From contig JACJXS010000008.1 of the NCBI GenBank assembly GCA_020636545.1, positions 186,001 to 250,000 of the forward strand: 64,000 bases of DNA, read 5' to 3'. The stretch is from Chitinophagales bacterium (lineage in GTDB: Bacteria > Bacteroidota > Bacteroidia > Chitinophagales > JADIYW01). Of this stretch, positions 16,408 to 26,393 are shown piece by piece. Numbering within the stretch: position 1 is the stretch's first letter; every line of letters begins with the position of its first letter. The position numbers were made by a program, and so were the translations under genes. A model generated the notes under the pieces. The model was not told where the DNA came from. It worked only from the letters and a program-made list of their open reading frames with translations, and ran no database searches.

Positions 16408-18948
16408 TTATAGCTTTATACTTCTCAATCTTAATGAATTTACTATAACCGAGACAGAACTGAAACTCATGGCTGCTGCTGCTATCATTGGTGATAATAA
16501 CAATCCAAATACCGGATATAATACACCCGCGGCAACAGGAATGCCTAATACATTATAAAAGAATGCGAAAAATAAATTCTGCTTAATATTTTTCATTACT
16601 GAATGACTTAAATTTTTAGCTTTTACAATTCCCTGTAAATCTCCTTTAAGTAAAGTAATTTCTGAACTTTCGATAGCAACATCCGTACCTGTACCCATCG
16701 CAATACCAATATCTGCCTGTGCCAGTGCAGGTGCATCATTTATACCATCACCAGCCATTGCAACAATTTTGCCTTCTGCCTGAAGACGTTTTATTTCATT
16801 CAATTTATCCTGTGGCAAACACTCTGCTTTAAAGTTTGCTAAATGTAATTCATCTGCTACTGCCTTTGCCGTGTTGTGATTGTCGCCTGTCAACATTATA
16901 ACTTCCACACCTTGTTCCATCAGCGCTTTAATTGCCTGTTTACTTGTCGCTTTAATCGCATCTGTAATGGTTACATATCCCTGAATGACTCCATCAACAG
17001 CAATGTAAGAAACTGTTTTTCCTAAGATTTGCTCATTTGTAATCTGTGTACCGATTTTTGAGGAAATAACTGCCTGTGCCTGTTCCATTAGTTTCTTATT
17101 TCCTAAAGCAATTTTTTTATCAGCGATTGTACCTATAACTCCCTTGCCTGCTACAGCCTCAAAATTTATAACCTCCACTATGGATACTTCTTTTGATTTT
17201 GCGTATTTAACTACTGCTTCTGCTAACGGATGCTCGCTGTATTGATTTAAGGATGCACTATATTTCAGCAATATATTTTCATCAAATGTATCGAATGCCA
17301 CCACTTTCTCAACCGATGGTTTGCCTTCTGTTATAGTACCTGTTTTGTCGGTAATTAAAACATTTATCTTGTTCATATTCTCTAATGCTTCCGCATTCTT
17401 TATGAGCACACCACTTTGCGCACCTTTGCCTACACCTACCATAATTGACATTGGCGTTGCTAATCCTAAAGCACAGGGGCAAGCTATAATTAATACAGCG
17501 ATAGCATTCACAAAAGCAAAAACATAAGGAGATTCTTTGCCGAATATCGCCCAAGCAACAAATGTAATTATTGAAATAAAAATCACTACCGGTACAAAGT
17601 ATTTTGAAATTTTATCGGCTAACTTTTGAATTGGCGCTCTTGAACGACTTGCAGTATTTACCATTTCAATAATTTGTGCAAGCAATGTTTCCGCACCAAT
17701 TTTTTCTGCCTTCATTACAAATGATTTCGTTCCGTTGATAGTACCAGTGCTAACTTTGTCGTCTTTTTTCTTTTCTACAGGAATCGGTTCACCCGTAACC
17801 ATGGATTCATCTATATTACTACTTCCCTCTACAATAACTCCATCAACCGGTATTTTTTCACCGGGTTTTACACGCAACAAGTCACCTTTTTTAATGTCAT
17901 CTATAGCAATAATTTTATCTATTCCATCAATAATTAAAGTAGCTTCTGTAGGTGCTAATTTCAATAATTCTTTTATGGCTCCATTCGTTTGGCTATGTGC
18001 TCTTGCTTCTAATAGTTGTCCTAATAAAACTAATGTCAGAATAACGGTTACCGCTTCAAAATATAGAAAAACAGTTCCGTTATGGCTTTTAAACTGAGCA
18101 GGAAAAATATCAGGAAAAAGCATTGCAATCACACTAAAAATAAATGCAGCACCTGCGCCAATCCCTATTAATGTAAACATATTCAAATTCAGGGTTCTAA
18201 AGGAAGTCCAAGCCCTCTGAAAGAACATCCAACAAGCATAAAAGACGACAGGTAAGGACAAAACAAATTGTAACCAATTCCATGCTATTTGAGGCATTAA
18301 AGATGTCAGGTGTACACTCGGTATCATTTCCAGCATGGCAATTAAAAAGATTGGAACTGTAAAAGCTGTTGCAATTATCATTTTTTTAGACAACTCTTTA
18401 TAGGTGTTATCTTCTTCACTTACTGTTGTTACTATTGGAATTAAATCCATACCACAAATGGGACAAGCACCTGCAACATCTCTAATAATTTCAGGGTGCA
18501 TCGGACAAGTGTACTGCGTTTTATGTACAGTAAGCTCAGGTACTTTTTCTAAATTCATTCCGCATACAGGACAATTACCCGCTTTGTCATACATTTTATC
18601 ACCTTCACAATGCATCGGACAATAATATTTTCCACTACTGTTTTTAGGAAACGGTTTTACTTCTGTTGTTTGATTATTGTGTGATGAACAACATGAATTT
18701 GTTTCATTAGTAGTTTCTTTTTTATCAGCTGTGTTTTGATTGATAGAGATTTCTATTGTATAATTACCAGCAGCAGTTAAAGCGATTTGCAGTTGTTCAA
18801 CCGGAATATGCTTTTCCATTGTAATCGTTGCAATTGGTGGTTCTAATGTAACAAGAGCAGAAATACCATCAATATCATTCAATGCCTTTTCAACTTTTGA
18901 GCGACAACCGTTACAAGTCATTCCTGTAATTTTATATGTGTGTGTCAT
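16408..18948 (-). CDS. copA: Copper-translocating P1B-type ATPase
   Basis: 846 residues. It exports Cu(I), or Ag(I), from the cytosol using ATP. In order: an HMA domain with GMTCNGC (residues 9-15), two heavy-metal-binding domains of the YCPMH...CPxCGM type (about 109-131 and 147-167), eight TM helices, the TGEP actuator motif near 385, the membrane metal site CPC (490-492), the phosphorylation motif DKTGT (534-538), SEHPLAEA near 585, and GDGINDAPAL in the hinge. The double HMBD after an HMA domain is typical of Bacteroidota copper ATPases. It is the last gene of a leftward block that also encodes the tripartite Cus-like efflux system. Confidence 0.95.
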   Translation of the reverse strand: MTHTYKITGMTCNGCRSKVEKALNDIDGISALVTLEPPIATITMEKHIPVEQLQIALTAAGNYTIEISINQNTADKKETTNETNSCCSSHNNQTTEVKPFPKNSSGKYYCPMHCEGDKMYDKAGNCPVCGMNLEKVPELTVHKTQYTCPMHPEIIRDVAGACPICGMDLIPIVTTVSEEDNTYKELSKKMIIATAFTVPIFLIAMLEMIPSVHLTSLMPQIAWNWLQFVLSLPVVFYACWMFFQRAWTSFRTLNLNMFTLIGIGAGAAFIFSVIAMLFPDIFPAQFKSHNGTVFLYFEAVTVILTLVLLGQLLEARAHSQTNGAIKELLKLAPTEATLIIDGIDKIIAIDDIKKGDLLRVKPGEKIPVDGVIVEGSSNIDESMVTGEPIPVEKKKDDKVSTGTINGTKSFVMKAEKIGAETLLAQIIEMVNTASRSRAPIQKLADKISKYFVPVVIFISIITFVAWAIFGKESPYVFAFVNAIAVLIIACPCALGLATPMSIMVGVGKGAQSGVLIKNAEALENMNKINVLITDKTGTITEGKPSVEKVVAFDTFDENILLKYSASLNQYSEHPLAEAVVKYAKSKEVSIVEVINFEAVAGKGVIGTIADKKIALGNKKLMEQAQAVISSKIGTQITNEQILGKTVSYIAVDGVIQGYVTITDAIKATSKQAIKALMEQGVEVIMLTGDNHNTAKAVADELHLANFKAECLPQDKLNEIKRLQAEGKIVAMAGDGINDAPALAQADIGIAMGTGTDVAIESSEITLLKGDLQGIVKAKNLSHSVMKNIKQNLFFAFFYNVLGIPVAAGVLYPVFGLLLSPMIAAAAMSFSSVSVIVNSLRLRSIKL

Positions 18949-18964
18949 TTTATTTTATTTTTAT

Positions 18965-20179
18965 TTACATTTTCATCCCTTCCATAGGGTCGCTACCTTT
19001 ACGGAACTTATATTCACTATTAATTGCATAAGCCCCCGATATTACAATTTTCTCTTCTTTGTCAATTTTTGATTTTATCTCTATCATACCATTAATTTCA
19101 GCCCCTGTTTCCACCATTTTATTTATAAAAACGCCCGGTCTTTTCTCTATCCAGATATAGGTTGCCTTTTCTTCCCGAATGACTGCATCCGTAGGGATAA
19201 ATAAACCATTAATGTCAGGTTGTTTCAGCTTTATCATAGCCTGCATACCCGGTTTTAACATTACATTCTGATTTGGCACTTCCAAGCGTATCAATAACAA
19301 TCTTGTATCGGTATTTATTTCAGGATTGATAAATGTAATTTTTGAATTAATTGATTTATCAGGAAAATCAGTAAAGTAAATATTTGCAGACTGCCCGATG
19401 CTAATCTGATTTGCATAGGTTGCATTTATTTGTGCTTCTAACCAGAGATTACTCAGGTCTGCTATTCTGATTAAGCCTGAACCCTCCATGACATAACTGC
19501 CTTCCGTAACATCTATGACTGTAATGTATCCACTAAACGTACTGTAAAAAGTGGTGTAAGGTGAAACTTCTTTGCTTTGCTGCAGGCTTTCAATCTGTTT
19601 TTCCGTTAAGCCATAAAACAAAAGTTTCTGTTCTGCCGCATTCATCAGTGTCTTAGCATTCTTACCAAAATCACCCGGAATTTCCAGTTGTTTCCATGCT
19701 GCCAAATAATCCCGTTTTGCAATGGCAATGTCTTCACTGTACAGTACATATAAGGGGTCATTCAACCTGATATAATTACCTGTGGTTTTAAAAAACAACT
19801 TTTCAATGCGCCCCATAGTCCTTGCGGAGATTGTCTTTATATTATTTTGATTATATGTCAGCATACCCGTATAGGATTCTTCGCGTCTGTTTTTTGTTTC
19901 TTCAATGGTTTGCATTGAAATATTTCCAAGTTTAATTTGCTGCGCGCTTAATGCAATCTCTTCAGTTTCCAATCCGTTATTTTTGACAGGAATTAAGTCC
20001 ATTTGGCAAATTGGACATTTGCCGGGTTTGTCCACCCTGATTTGAGGATGCATAGAGCAGGTATAGTAAGCAATGTCACCCGAATTATGACTGCTATGGT
20101 CCTCCGTATTTTTATTCTGACAAGCAGTAATCATTGCAACCAATGCTAACAGTATGCCTAATATTTTATATCTGTTCAT
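18965..20179 (-). CDS. CusB-like periplasmic adaptor (RND efflux), copy 2
   Basis: About 404 residues from the ATG at 20179, which begins a lipoprotein signal (MNRYKILGILLALVAMITAC). An upstream ATG at 20221 would overlap the previous gene by 32 bp and spoil the signal. The mature protein opens with a heavy-metal-binding domain YYTCSMHPQI...CPICQM (the last position is QM, not GM), then hairpin, lipoyl and beta-barrel domains of a membrane-fusion protein. A copper or silver efflux role is likely, linking the CusA-like pump to the TolC channel. A second adaptor lies directly upstream. Confidence 0.88.
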   Translation of the reverse strand: MNRYKILGILLALVAMITACQNKNTEDHSSHNSGDIAYYTCSMHPQIRVDKPGKCPICQMDLIPVKNNGLETEEIALSAQQIKLGNISMQTIEETKNRREESYTGMLTYNQNNIKTISARTMGRIEKLFFKTTGNYIRLNDPLYVLYSEDIAIAKRDYLAAWKQLEIPGDFGKNAKTLMNAAEQKLLFYGLTEKQIESLQQSKEVSPYTTFYSTFSGYITVIDVTEGSYVMEGSGLIRIADLSNLWLEAQINATYANQISIGQSANIYFTDFPDKSINSKITFINPEINTDTRLLLIRLEVPNQNVMLKPGMQAMIKLKQPDINGLFIPTDAVIREEKATYIWIEKRPGVFINKMVETGAEINGMIEIKSKIDKEEKIVISGAYAINSEYKFRKGSDPMEGMKM

Positions 20180-20189
20180 CTTTTTCAGT

Positions 20190-21440
20190 TTATCTGGTTT
20201 TAATAAAACTTTCGCTATCAATTAAATATTGGGCGTTTGCAGCCACGGTATCATTTTTTGTAATGCCTTTTAAAATCTGTATATAATTATTGATTGTAAT
20301 ACCTGTATTTATTTCCCTTGCTTTAAATCCATTCTCCAGCTTTACAAATACCATTTTCTTAGTACCGATGCTCACCATTGCCTGCTTTGGCAACCAAAGG
20401 GCTTTCACCGGGTTTGCCCTGACAGTACCCTGTAAGCGCAAACCAACCGGCAGTTTCAGTTTACTATTGTTTAAATATACTCTTACTCTGAGGCTGTTTT
20501 CTGACTGATTTAACTGAGTTTCAATAAAATCTATTTTTGCATATACCGGTTCTGAGTCGTTTATTTCAGTAGTAATAACCACTGTCTGATTGAGTTTGAT
20601 TATACTTCCATAACCCTGCAATACATTGAAAACAGCCCAGACTTTATCCGTGTTCGATAATTTAAAAACCACGGCTCCTTTTTGAATATAATCACCTTCT
20701 TTTATTTTTAGTACATCTGTACTGCTAACAGCATTTTGCATACTATTACTATTTACAGTTTCTGTCATTTTATCTGTACCCTGAATAATACCATAGGCAG
20801 GACTATAAATTGAAATAATAGGATTTGTCTTTTTTGTTTCATTGAGTGATTTTAACTGAGCATCCGTTATTCCATAGAGCATCAATTTTTGTTTGGAAGC
20901 AGCTATCAGTGATTCATTTTTAGCATCATTCGTTATTAAATAAATATAATTCTGCTGTTCGGTGAGCAGTTCAGGGCTATATATATCAAATAGTTTCTGT
21001 CCTTTATTTACTTTTTGAAATTTATAATTTACGTACATCTTTTCAATCCTGCCACTCACTCTTGCTGCTATATTTACGATTGAATTTGGATTGTATTCTA
21101 CAGTACCCGGTAAATATAGTTCTGTATTTATTGAAGTGTCAAGAGGGGTTATCGTTTGATATTTACCCACAATGAAGTTGTCTGTGGGTTTAAGTAAGTT
21201 TTCAGATAGTGTTGTATCCACCTCCATACTGTGGGTTTCCAGTTTAATTAATTTCATTCCGCAAATCGGGCAATTTCCCGGTTTATTTTTTCTGATTTCA
21301 GGATGCATTGAGCAAGTATAAACTTCCTTCTGATCATGGCTACCCATTATTTCATGCCGTTTCATCACCAAGAAATACACTCCGGCACCTATTGCAGAAA
21401 TTAATAAAAGAATCAGACTATATTTTAGAAATTTTTTCAT
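20190..21440 (-). CDS. CusB-like periplasmic adaptor (RND efflux), copy 1
   Basis: 416 residues. An N-terminal signal anchor (about residues 7-26) is followed by a heavy-metal-binding domain YTCSMHPEI...CPICGM, then the adaptor core with GRIEKMYVNY and GDYIQKGAVVFKLSN. It ends close to the next adaptor's start, and begins 3 bp after the TolC-like gene. Two adaptors beside one pump suggest a mixed complex or a Cu-loading adaptor plus a structural one. Confidence 0.87.
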   Translation of the reverse strand: MKKFLKYSLILLLISAIGAGVYFLVMKRHEIMGSHDQKEVYTCSMHPEIRKNKPGNCPICGMKLIKLETHSMEVDTTLSENLLKPTDNFIVGKYQTITPLDTSINTELYLPGTVEYNPNSIVNIAARVSGRIEKMYVNYKFQKVNKGQKLFDIYSPELLTEQQNYIYLITNDAKNESLIAASKQKLMLYGITDAQLKSLNETKKTNPIISIYSPAYGIIQGTDKMTETVNSNSMQNAVSSTDVLKIKEGDYIQKGAVVFKLSNTDKVWAVFNVLQGYGSIIKLNQTVVITTEINDSEPVYAKIDFIETQLNQSENSLRVRVYLNNSKLKLPVGLRLQGTVRANPVKALWLPKQAMVSIGTKKMVFVKLENGFKAREINTGITINNYIQILKGITKNDTVAANAQYLIDSESFIKTR

Positions 21441-21442
21441 GC

Positions 21443-22699
21443 TTATTTGATTTCGAGTTGTTTTTCAATTTCCACCTGTGTTAAAAGAATAGCCTGTAAT
21501 TTGTCCAATGCATCTATCTGTGCCATATTTAAGGCTTCCCATGCATCCAGTACCACAAATAAATCGCCTGTATTGTTTTGCCATGCAATTAAAGCTGTTT
21601 CATAATTTCTGCGTAATGCAGGAATTATGCTATTTTGTGTTATTTCGTACTGTTTATTCAGACTTATCAATTCGGTACTCATGCCTGAAATCATACCTGT
21701 GGCTTCATTTAGAATCATTTCTTTCTGCCATTTTAAACTTTCATTCTTTAATAAATAACTACTGGCATTTGCCTTATACATTTTAGATGACCAGGGCATA
21801 AACGGCAAGTTTACCATCAGCATTGCTGAGAATTGCTGTGGCTGTTTGCCAAAGGCAAACATGTGTTCATACCGGAGACCAAATTCCGGTAATAATTTAG
21901 CCTTTTCCGCCTTTGCCTTGAGCTGATTTGTGGTAATAGATTTGTCGATAGCTTTAATTTCACTTCTATTTGCGGCAAGCTGTAAAGAATCCGTTTTTAG
22001 GTATTTGAGGTCATTCAAGTTATACGTTGTGTCAATGTCAAAATATAAATTTTTATCTCTTGCCATCAAGGTATTTATCATGATTCTTTTTTGAGTCACG
22101 TCATTTCGCAGCATGACAATCATATTCTGCAATTCACTGTATTGAGATTTTGCTTTGTAGTAAGTGGGCAGTTTATCCATATTGTACTGAAAACGAATTT
22201 CCATGCTTTTTATCATGTATTCCAGCAGCAATAAGTTATCTTCTGCGATTTTAATTTTTTTGTTTAAAACCAACCATTGATAATAATTAGATTTTGCCGC
22301 AGCATACAGCTGATTAATTGTGTAGTTCTTATTTTCTTTCTCTACGGCAGACATAGAACTCATATAGCTAAAATCCGCTTTGAGCTTTTTTGCATTGGGA
22401 AACATTTGGGTAACTCCTAACATATAGGAACCCATGCCATCATTCATATCATCCGCTTTCCACATTTTAGCATTGTATGGTGTCATAAAGAAACCAGTAT
22501 TTACCTGAGGAGGCATCCAGCTTTTTGCCCCTTTTGCCGCAGCATCCATGCTTTGTATATCTGCATCGTACATTTTGAGCTGCGGGTTATTCGCTTTTAT
22601 AACTGCCAGCACTGAATCTAAATGAAGCACCTGAGCCTTTAGGTTTGCAGTAATCAATATGCAACAACCAAGGATGAGAAAATATTTATTCTTTTGCAT
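21443..22699 (-). CDS. TolC-like outer-membrane channel of the Cus-like system
   Basis: 418 residues. It has a signal peptide (MQKNKYFLILGCCILITANLKAQ) and long alpha-helical repeats rich in K, N and Q, typical of the outer-membrane-factor family that forms the periplasmic tunnel. It overlaps the end of the upstream pump ORF by 14 bp, so translational coupling is likely. With the two adaptors and the pump it would export Cu(I)/Ag(I) across both membranes. Confidence 0.85.
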   Translation of the reverse strand: MQKNKYFLILGCCILITANLKAQVLHLDSVLAVIKANNPQLKMYDADIQSMDAAAKGAKSWMPPQVNTGFFMTPYNAKMWKADDMNDGMGSYMLGVTQMFPNAKKLKADFSYMSSMSAVEKENKNYTINQLYAAAKSNYYQWLVLNKKIKIAEDNLLLLEYMIKSMEIRFQYNMDKLPTYYKAKSQYSELQNMIVMLRNDVTQKRIMINTLMARDKNLYFDIDTTYNLNDLKYLKTDSLQLAANRSEIKAIDKSITTNQLKAKAEKAKLLPEFGLRYEHMFAFGKQPQQFSAMLMVNLPFMPWSSKMYKANASSYLLKNESLKWQKEMILNEATGMISGMSTELISLNKQYEITQNSIIPALRRNYETALIAWQNNTGDLFVVLDAWEALNMAQIDALDKLQAILLTQVEIEKQLEIK

Positions 22700-24623
22700 C
22701 TATAATACTTATTTTACCTTTTGTTTTTAATTCACGGAGTTTTACGATTTCAAATACTACCGGCGTAACCAATAGTACATAAATTGTGGATGTAATTGTA
22801 CCGCCAATGAGCGGTACCGTAATAGGCAGCATAATATCTGAACCAGTGCCGGTAGCCCAAAGAATGGGCACTAATCCGAATAGGGAAACGGAAACTGTCA
22901 TCAGTTTTGGCCTTAAACGTTTAGCAGAACCATCGATAATAAATTGCCTTAAGATATCTTCGGTAATTACCTCTTTACTGTTGCCGTGTTTGGTTATCAT
23001 CTTATTCATTGCCTCGTTCAAATAAATCGTCATTAACATGGCCGTCTCTATTGCCATACCGAACAATGCAATAAAACCAACAGCCACGGCAACAGATAAG
23101 TTAATACCATAAAAATATACCATAAAAATTCCCCCGATAAGCGCAAACGGCACCGTTATCATAGTGATAATGGCTTCTTTCATGGAATGATATGTAAAAA
23201 ACAGAATAAGGAAAATGATAAGCACCACTATGGGCATTATCAGCTTCAATGTTTTGTTTGCTCTTAACTGGTTTTCCCATTGACCGCTCCATTCCACATA
23301 ATATCCTTTTGGCATTTTAGCAATCAACTCATTTAATTTTTTCTGCGTATCTTTTACCGTACTTCCTAAATCACGCTCCCGGACATTAAATAAAACACTA
23401 CCTCTCAGCATGGCATTTTCGCTGTTTATCATCGGAGGACCATCGCTTATTTTTATATCAGCGACAGCTTCTAATGGAATGGGGCCAAACTGCATGGTTT
23501 GCACCTGTAATTTTTTTAATGCTTCGAGACTGTTTCTGTATTCCTGCGCATATCTTGCATTTACTGAAAATCGCTGTCTGCCTTCGATGGTTGTGGTTAA
23601 TTTCATTCCTCCAATAGCTGCTTCCACCACGTTGTTTATATCGTCTATGGTTAATCCATATCTGCCAATCACCTCCCGTTTTGGCTGTATATCGATATAT
23701 TTACCTCCGGTTATCGGTTCTGAATACAAATCTTTTACACCATCCGTACCCTCCAATGCTTTTTTGATTTTTTGAGATAACACCTCTATGGTATCTAAGC
23801 TTTCCCCGTAAATTTTTATCCCGACATCTGTTCTTATACCCGTTGACAACATGTTAATCCGATTGATGATAGGTTGAGTAAAGCCATTGGTCACACCCGG
23901 AATTTGCAGCTTATTGTTGATTTCAGTTATTATATCATTCTTAGTTAAGTTGCTTCGCCATTCGTTTTGGGGTTTTAGTAAAATGATTGTTTCTATCATA
24001 CTCACCGGACTATTATCAGTGGCTGTATTCGCTCTCCCTGCCTTACCTAAAACATGGGCTACTTCCGGCACCGATTTTATCAATTTGTCCTGTACCTGTA
24101 ATATTCGTTTCACTTCTGAATTTGATACATCGGGCAAAGTAACGGGCATAAAGAGTATAGAACCTTCATCCAAAGGAGGCATAAATTCTGAACCCAAACG
24201 TGTATACATAAATACACCAACTAATAAGGCAATAATATTAACTGCTAAGACTGATTTTCGCCATTTTAAGCAAAACGTTAGTACAGGAGTGTATATTGAT
24301 TCTAATTTTTTATTAATTGGATTCTTTTCTTCAGGACGCAGTTTGCCCTTTAGCAAGAAACTAATCAAAACAGGAGTTAGGGTAATGGCAAAGAACGCAT
24401 CCACAATTAGTATAAATGACTTTGTGTATGCCAGCGGACTAAATAATTTTCCTTCCATGCCTGTAAGCAGAAACACCGGTAAGAATGACGCTATTACAAT
24501 AATGGTAGAATAGAATACACCAGGTCCCACTAACTTTGAAGAAGCTTCAATTATCTTTAATTTTTCTTCATCAGAAACAGGGTCGTGTTCCTTTTTGAAT
24601 AATTTTTTGATTTTATCTATCAT
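22686..24623 (-). CDS. CusA-like RND pump, C-terminal two-thirds (split)
   Basis: 645 residues covering the part of a CusA/CzcA protein from the segment after TM4 to the end: VGPGVFYSTIIVIASFLPVFLLTG, GSEFMPPLDEGSILFMP and the final VTPVVFEIVKLREL. It lacks the first four TM helices and first porter half, which are supplied by the next ORF upstream (24620-25912). The two ORFs share ATGA at the junction. The ATG is followed by a cytoplasmic basic stretch (MIDKIKKLFKKEHD), so this may be either a natural two-gene pump or a frameshifted single gene. Confidence 0.85.
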   Translation of the reverse strand: MIDKIKKLFKKEHDPVSDEEKLKIIEASSKLVGPGVFYSTIIVIASFLPVFLLTGMEGKLFSPLAYTKSFILIVDAFFAITLTPVLISFLLKGKLRPEEKNPINKKLESIYTPVLTFCLKWRKSVLAVNIIALLVGVFMYTRLGSEFMPPLDEGSILFMPVTLPDVSNSEVKRILQVQDKLIKSVPEVAHVLGKAGRANTATDNSPVSMIETIILLKPQNEWRSNLTKNDIITEINNKLQIPGVTNGFTQPIINRINMLSTGIRTDVGIKIYGESLDTIEVLSQKIKKALEGTDGVKDLYSEPITGGKYIDIQPKREVIGRYGLTIDDINNVVEAAIGGMKLTTTIEGRQRFSVNARYAQEYRNSLEALKKLQVQTMQFGPIPLEAVADIKISDGPPMINSENAMLRGSVLFNVRERDLGSTVKDTQKKLNELIAKMPKGYYVEWSGQWENQLRANKTLKLIMPIVVLIIFLILFFTYHSMKEAIITMITVPFALIGGIFMVYFYGINLSVAVAVGFIALFGMAIETAMLMTIYLNEAMNKMITKHGNSKEVITEDILRQFIIDGSAKRLRPKLMTVSVSLFGLVPILWATGTGSDIMLPITVPLIGGTITSTIYVLLVTPVVFEIVKLRELKTKGKISIIDAKE

Positions 24624-25912
24624 TCCGTTTCTGTTTTATTGTTATCAAATTCCTGCTGCCGTTCGGAGATACTCCGGTAGGCATTTTCTACCATTACAAT
24701 CCCGTCATCCACCACCACGCCAATTGCAAGTGCAATACCTGTGAGTGACATAATATTAGATGAGATACCAAATGCTTCCAATAAGATGAAGCCAACCGCT
24801 ACCGATATAGGCAGTTGAATGAGGATAATCAGGGCACTTCTCCAATGAAACAGAAAGAGCAGTATGACTATGGAAACAACAATCATTTCTTCCAATAAAG
24901 TGCCTTTTACAGATTCTATCGCTTTTTCTATCAGTTCGCTTCTGTCATAAGAAGTCTTAAAGGTTACACCGTCCGGCAGCCCTTTCTCCACATCTTTCAT
25001 TTTTTCTTTTACCGCTTTAATTACCTTATCCGCATTTTCCCCATACCGCATCACCACAATTCCACCTACGACTTCCCCTTCACCATTCTGGTCGAAAATT
25101 CCTAATCGCAGATCACCACCCATTTGTACAGAGCCAATATCCTTTACTCTAACAGGAATGGAGTTGTAATTTTTAACAGCTATTTCTTCTATATCAGCTA
25201 TATTTTTAATGTATCCTAATCCTCTTATAATATAAGACATATCACTCATTTCAAATTTCCTGCCGCCGACATCGTTGTTGCTGCTTTTTACAGCATTCAT
25301 TACTTCCATCATACTAACATTATAGTACTGCATTTTTAAAGGGTCTAATACCAACTGGTATTGTTTTTCAAAGCCACCAAATGATGCTACTTCCGCTACA
25401 CCCGGAACGGTTTGCAACGCAAATTTTACGTACCAATCCTGTAACGCCCTTTGCTCCCCTAAATCCATACCATTGGCTTCGAGGTGATACCAGAAAATAT
25501 GACCGACACCTGTACCATCAGGACCTAATGTCGGGACTACATTCTGAGGTAATAAACGCTGTGCATAATTGAGCCTTTCCAAGACACGGGTTCTAGCCCA
25601 GTAGACATCCACATCATCTTCAAATATGATGTAAACAAAGCTCATTCCGAACATAGAAGCACCACGGATGTTTTTTACTTTTGGTATTCCCTGCAGATTG
25701 GATACCAAGGGGTAGGTAACCTGAGATTCAATTACCTGCGGGCTTCTGCCCATCCATTCGGTAAAGACGATTACCTGATTTTCAGACAGGTCAGGTATGG
25801 CATCTATCGGATTTTGCTTTACACTGTAAATTCCCCAACCTAATAAGCCGGCTGATACAAGTAACACAATTATCCTGTTTTTCAGTGAGAATGCGATTAG
25901 TTTTTCTACCAT
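24620..25912 (-). CDS. CusA-like RND pump, N-terminal part (split)
   Basis: 430 residues: TM1, the porter region (AIPDLSENQVIVFTEW, VYWARTRVLERLNYAQ, GGFEKQYQLVLDP), TM2-TM4 and GIALAIGVVVDDGIVMVENAYR with the proton-relay aspartates. It stops at RQQEFDNNKTETE in the large cytoplasmic loop, where the second ORF begins with a 4-bp ATGA overlap. Together they make 1,075 residues, close to one full CusA. Confidence 0.85.
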   Translation of the reverse strand: MVEKLIAFSLKNRIIVLLVSAGLLGWGIYSVKQNPIDAIPDLSENQVIVFTEWMGRSPQVIESQVTYPLVSNLQGIPKVKNIRGASMFGMSFVYIIFEDDVDVYWARTRVLERLNYAQRLLPQNVVPTLGPDGTGVGHIFWYHLEANGMDLGEQRALQDWYVKFALQTVPGVAEVASFGGFEKQYQLVLDPLKMQYYNVSMMEVMNAVKSSNNDVGGRKFEMSDMSYIIRGLGYIKNIADIEEIAVKNYNSIPVRVKDIGSVQMGGDLRLGIFDQNGEGEVVGGIVVMRYGENADKVIKAVKEKMKDVEKGLPDGVTFKTSYDRSELIEKAIESVKGTLLEEMIVVSIVILLFLFHWRSALIILIQLPISVAVGFILLEAFGISSNIMSLTGIALAIGVVVDDGIVMVENAYRSISERQQEFDNNKTETE

Positions 25913-25923
25913 AGAATTTTACT

Positions 25924-26388
25924 TTACTGATTTGATGAGAGACTGTCTGTTGTTTTATTTGCCCAATTAATAATTGATAATTTATTTTTCTCTGTTAAAG
26001 CAGCATCCTTATGAAAAAGAGTGTAAGAAGGTAAAGGCATTTTATCATCCTGAATCTGACTGACCATAGATTTTAATTTACTTAATTGCCTTCTTCGAGA
26101 ATATGCACCAAAATCACTAAAATTCAATTTATCTTTTCCATTCTTAACATGATTATTCAGCATCCAAGCAACAGGTTGAAAATTGGCGTAAAAAGGATAA
26201 ATTGTATTGTTGCTGTGGCAATTGTAACAAGATATTTTTAATGCATCCAATACGCTGTCAGGCATATTGAATGTCATTGTTATATCTGTTAACAGTACCT
26301 GTTCGCTTTCGTTGCGAACAGGTCTGATAAATTGAATACCCACCACAATAATCAGCAACACTAACAATATCATTTTAATGATACGCAT
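25924..26388 (-). CDS. Haem-binding-domain protein with CxxCH motif
   Basis: 154 residues. It has an N-terminal hydrophobic segment (about 4-22) and then the mature domain with SCYNCHSNNTIYPFYANFQP, which carries a c-type haem attachment motif, and VAWMLNNHVKNGKDKLNFSDF further on. The family is often called haem-binding domain-containing in Bacteroidota. It is probably periplasmic and membrane-anchored. Its place next to the Cus-like pump suggests a redox role, for example in copper handling; that is inferred from context. Confidence 0.75.
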   Translation of the reverse strand: MRIIKMILLVLLIIVVGIQFIRPVRNESEQVLLTDITMTFNMPDSVLDALKISCYNCHSNNTIYPFYANFQPVAWMLNNHVKNGKDKLNFSDFGAYSRRRQLSKLKSMVSQIQDDKMPLPSYTLFHKDAALTEKNKLSIINWANKTTDSLSSNQ

Positions 26389-26393
26389 AATGA

